Source: Pseudofrankia asymbiotica (GTDB taxonomy: Bacteria; Actinomycetota; Actinomycetes; Frankiales; Frankiaceae). From it: DNA of 6,606 nucleotides. Location of the stretch: contig NZ_MOMC01000025.1 of the NCBI RefSeq assembly GCF_001983105.1, positions 130,820 to 137,425 of the forward strand, in the 5' to 3' direction. Below are positions 5,034 to 6,606 of this stretch, one piece after another. The translations under genes and the position numbers were made by a program. Numbering within the stretch: the stretch's first letter is position 1; each line of letters starts with the position of its first letter. Below the pieces are notes generated by a model, which saw only the letters and a program-made list of their open reading frames with translations, had not been told where the DNA came from and did not search any database.

Positions 5034-5378
5034 TTGATTTCTCCCAGATGGTCAGGGTCCCTGCGAAATCGGCGAAGCCGATTCCGTAGGTTGCGCTCCT
5101 CGTGCCCAACCCACAACGCACGACTGTCTGGCAATGTGCCCAGGCTGAGCCCAGGACTTTCCTGTGGCCTTCGCCACACGATACGACCGGGTCACCGCGC
5201 AGCGTGGTCGTGCGGCCCACGGCCGCGACGCCGCCAAGCGCTCGATGGCCCCCGGTGTCAGCTGAACCTACGCCAGCACTAAGCCCGACCAGGGCAAGCT
5301 GACGTCGTTCTGGCGAGCAATGTACGCACCTCACCCACCGACCCCGACGCCGCACCGGCCCAGTCGGACGCCATGTGG
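5034..5378. other. Spacer upstream of DUF4193
   Basis: No gene is supportable here. A perfect inverted repeat AATCGGC-GAA-GCCGATT lies at 5067-5083, 34 nt before the DUF4193 start, and would be a leader hairpin or operator. A 6-bp hairpin TGTGGC-CTTC-GCCACA lies at 5163-5178, and a 7-bp inverted repeat with a long loop spans 5257-5303. I could not pick a convincing -10/-35 pair for DUF4193. Confidence 0.5.
5067..5083 (-). promoter_or_regulatory. Leader inverted repeat of DUF4193
   Basis: AATCGGC and GCCGATT form a perfect 7-bp stem with a 3-nt loop, ending 33 nt upstream of the GTG start of DUF4193. It could be an operator for a dimeric repressor or a 5' leader stem-loop; nothing visible decides between them. 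Confidence 0.4.
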
Positions 5379-5406
5379 CCCCGCTGTCATCCCGCCGACA
5401 ACGGGG
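5379..5406 (-). terminator. Possible terminator of DUF3145
   Basis: CCCCG-C-TGTC (5379-5388) pairs with GACA-A-CGGGG (5397-5406), a 9-bp stem with one mismatch and an 8-nt loop, beginning 6 nt after the DUF3145 stop on the minus strand. There is no U-tract. The position suggests a U-less terminator or mRNA-stabilising hairpin. Confidence 0.4.
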
Positions 5407-5412
5407 AACGCC

Positions 5413-5949
5413 TTAGCCGGTGCGGCGCAGCCAGGTCACGGGGGCTCCGTGGCCGCCGCGGCGCAGCGGCTCGAGCACGTCGTCCCAGTCGGTGCCGAGC
5501 AGCCGGTGCAGCCCGCGGGCGAGGGTGTCGCGGCCCTCGCCCCGCTCCAGCAGGGCGCGCAGCGCGGCCTCGCCGATGACGACGTCGCCGTTGGCGGCGA
5601 TGCCGGCCCGGTGCAGGCCGAGTTCGGGGGTGTAGGAGTAGCGCTCCGCGTCACAGCCGGGTGACGGGCCCTCGACGACCTCGAAGGAGACGTGACCGAG
5701 GCGGCGCAGCCGGGTCGCGAGCCGGCCGGCGGTCGCCGGGGCACCCCGCCATTCCAGCCCGGCGTAGAGGTGGCCCGGCCGGGCAGGCTGCGGCGACCAG
5801 GTGAGTGACACCGTCGCCGACAGAGCAGCGGACACGGCGAACTCCAGGTGCGGGCACAGCGCCGGCGGGCAGGCAAGCACCGACAACATGCCCGGCACCA
5901 CGTTCGATGTCGAGCTGGATGACAGCCCATGAGCTGACGACATGACCAC
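5413..5949 (-). CDS. DUF3145 family protein
   Basis: The product (178 residues from the GTG at 5949) matches actinobacterial DUF3145, a family of unknown function. Family blocks, numbered from the ATG at 5943, are [11 protein letters not shown] (27-37), [13 protein letters not shown] (45-57), the [14 protein letters not shown] block (83-96), [14 protein letters not shown] (100-113), NGDVVIGE (118-125) and the C-terminal [20 protein letters not shown]...WL stretch (150-172). The first 18 residues are Ser-rich and unlike the family. The GTG at 5949 is preferred because GGAGG lies 6 nt upstream; the ATG two codons later is 12 nt away, and an internal ATG at 5889 matches where many homologues begin. 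The ribosome-binding site lies in a hairpin. It is divergent from glgX across about 420 bp, with a candidate promoter at 6074-6101. The frame remains open far upstream, but that part has no family similarity. Confidence 0.88.
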   Translation of the reverse strand: MVMSSAHGLSSSSTSNVVPGMLSVLACPPALCPHLEFAVSAALSATVSLTWSPQPARPGHLYAGLEWRGAPATAGRLATRLRRLGHVSFEVVEGPSPGCDAERYSYTPELGLHRAGIAANGDVVIGEAALRALLERGEGRDTLARGLHRLLGTDWDDVLEPLRRGGHGAPVTWLRRTG

Positions 5950-5962
5950 GGAGTACCTCCGT
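5948..5962 (-). promoter_or_regulatory. Hairpin covering the DUF3145 Shine-Dalgarno
   Basis: In the minus-strand mRNA, ACGGAG and CUCCGU form a perfect 6-bp stem with a 3-nt GUA loop. The stem holds GGAG of the ribosome binding site and reaches into the GTG start codon, so translation could be limited until the stem opens. The stem is short, and the effect is inferred. Confidence 0.5.
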
Positions 5963-6073
5963 CGACGAGGAACGCCTTCCCCTTGCGTCTCGTCAGTGGT
6001 GGCCTGTTCCGTGTACCGGACGATCGTGCCATGTCGCGGGGGTCGCGGACCACCGGTTTCGCCACCCAAACGA

Positions 6074-6101
6074 GTTATCTCACCCGCGATCCGGGTGACA
6101 G
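6074..6101 (-). promoter_or_regulatory. Candidate DUF3145 promoter with an operator-like dyad
   Basis: On the minus strand, CTGTCA (6101-6096), a 16-nt spacer and GATAAC (6079-6074) each match 4 of 6 bases of TTGACA/TATAAT. The spacer and flank hold a perfect dyad, TCACCCG-N5-CGGGTGA (6080-6098), which fills the space between the two elements. A dimeric regulator bound there would contact the promoter directly. The start site would be about 118 nt upstream of the DUF3145 GTG. Confidence 0.35.
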
Positions 6102-6249
6102 TCCAGGCGAGGTGTCGTCCAGGTCTCCGGCGCGTGTCCGGGCGGTGTCGCAGCGCATCAGTCCGTGGCGGGCCGGCTTCGACCCGCTTCCGCCCGGACG
6201 GCCCCGTGCGCCACGACACGCTGGTCGCCGTTGGTACCGGTCGGGTTCC

Positions 6250-6279
6250 CCGCCTGGGCGATCCCGCTCGCCCAGGCGG
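6250..6279. other. Perfect 12-bp hairpin in the DUF3145/glgX gap
   Basis: CCGCCTGGGCGA (6250-6261) pairs perfectly with TCGCCCAGGCGG (6268-6279) around a 6-nt loop. It lies in a divergent gap, where no long gene should end, 87 nt upstream of the glgX start. There is no T-tract. It could be a leader structure of glgX, a block against divergent read-through, or the end of an undetected small RNA. Confidence 0.7.
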
Positions 6280-6352
6280 CCTCGCAGGCTTCTCCGTCCA
6301 CGGAACACCAGGCGCGCGGACGGGCACCGGACCCATGAGGGGGTAGATTCCG

Positions 6353-6358
6353 TAGGCT
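6353..6358 (+). promoter_or_regulatory. Possible -10 for a leaderless glgX mRNA
   Basis: TAGGCT ends 8 nt before the glgX ATG, the spacing expected for transcription starting at the start codon itself. No clear Shine-Dalgarno precedes the ATG, which fits a leaderless message. TAGATT (6344-6349) is an alternative -10. No good -35 is visible for either. Confidence 0.35.
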
Positions 6359-6366
6359 TCGCGGGT

Positions 6367-6606
6367 ATGTCGCAGGTCTGGCCTGGCCACCCTTATCCCC
6401 TGGGCGCCACATATGACGGATCCGGCACCAACTTCGCGATCTTCTCCGAAGTGGCCGAGAGGGTCGAGTTGTGCCTGTTCGACGAGGCGGGCTCCGAACG
6501 GCGGGTTGAGCTCCGCGAGAAGGACGCCTTCGTCTGGCATGGCTACCTGCCAGGAGTCGGCCCGGGACAGCGCTATGGCTACCGGGTCCACGGCCCGCAC
6601 GATCCG
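6367..6606 (+). CDS. glgX: Glycogen debranching enzyme GlgX (N-terminal part)
   Basis: The first 80 codons run off the window end without a stop; GlgX is usually about 700 residues. The sequence opens with [20 protein letters not shown] (4-23), then [19 protein letters not shown] (24-42), [19 protein letters not shown] (53-71) and YRVHGP (72-77). This is the CBM48/isoamylase N-terminal module, with the actinobacterial MxVWPG start. The enzyme hydrolyses alpha-1,6 branches of glycogen limit dextrins in the cytosol; in actinobacteria a TreX/GlgX-like enzyme often stands with treY and treZ for trehalose formation, which cannot be checked here. The ATG at 6367 fits the family start and may be leaderless. 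The catalytic GH13 domain lies outside the window, so GlgX versus TreX naming is uncertain. Confidence 0.93.
   Translation, partial: MSQVWPGHPYPLGATYDGSGTNFAIFSEVAERVELCLFDEAGSERRVELREKDAFVWHGYLPGVGPGQRYGYRVHGPHDP

Noticed and set aside
5125..5262. Short + strand frame containing ATRYDR, reminiscent of the C-terminal ends of IS5-like transposases
   Set aside because: Only six or seven residues match; the residues before and after do not fit a transposase in any frame, and no inverted repeats or target duplications were seen.
5942..6346. 134-residue + strand open frame in the DUF3145/glgX gap
   Set aside because: It begins inside the antisense of the DUF3145 start, spans the hairpins and has no domain or family-like sequence.
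5950..6600. Extension of DUF3145 far upstream in the same open frame
   Set aside because: The extra residues have no family similarity, run antisense through the glgX start, and the GTG at 5949 has a well-spaced Shine-Dalgarno.

Overview
This is ordinary chromosomal DNA from a very GC-rich, filamentous, sporulating actinobacterium. The evidence is an SsgB-type sporulation protein, three protein families that I know essentially from actinobacteria (DUF3097, DUF3145, DUF4193), GTG and TTG starts, and tRNA genes without an encoded CCA. The hairpin-rich intergenic spacers fit a Frankia-like genome, but that genus call is an inference from style and not proven here.

Layout, left to right. Bases 160-591 (+) encode an SsgB-like cell-division protein, preceded by a possible stress/development sigma-factor promoter and followed by a strong intrinsic terminator (672-707). 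Bases 708-1096 hold no convincing gene: they are C-rich, G-poor and almost free of T on the + strand. From 1097 to 1282 there is a row of six hairpins, including two 29-bp tandem palindromic repeats, lying downstream of a minus-strand tRNA operon transcribed Gly(GCC)-Cys(GCA)-Val(GAC) (1574 down to 1285). About 390 bp of spacer separates the tRNAs from a minus-strand pair: a DUF3097 protein (3917-3105) and an overlapping membrane-anchored or secreted zinc N-acetylmuramoyl-L-alanine amidase of the mycobacterial Rv3717/Ami1 type (3127-1961).

Divergent from DUF3097 is pncA, a nicotinamidase (3990-4607, +), which converges on a small zinc-ribbon DUF4193 gene (5033-4740, -) across a perfect 10-bp hairpin. 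After about 380 bp of spacer comes a DUF3145 gene (5949-5413, -). It is divergent from the first 80 codons of glgX (6367 to the window end, +), the glycogen debranching enzyme.

Functionally this is a mosaic of housekeeping and developmental genes rather than one system: septum placement, peptidoglycan cleavage, NAD salvage, glycogen breakdown, tRNA supply, and three conserved proteins of unknown role. I found no insertion sequence, prophage, CRISPR array or defence/biosynthetic cassette. The least explained content is in the spacers: the T-free C-rich tract, the hairpin row after the tRNAs, the GC-palindromic segment at the amidase 5' end, and the DUF3145/glgX divergent region with an operator-like dyad, a Shine-Dalgarno hairpin and a 12-bp perfect hairpin.
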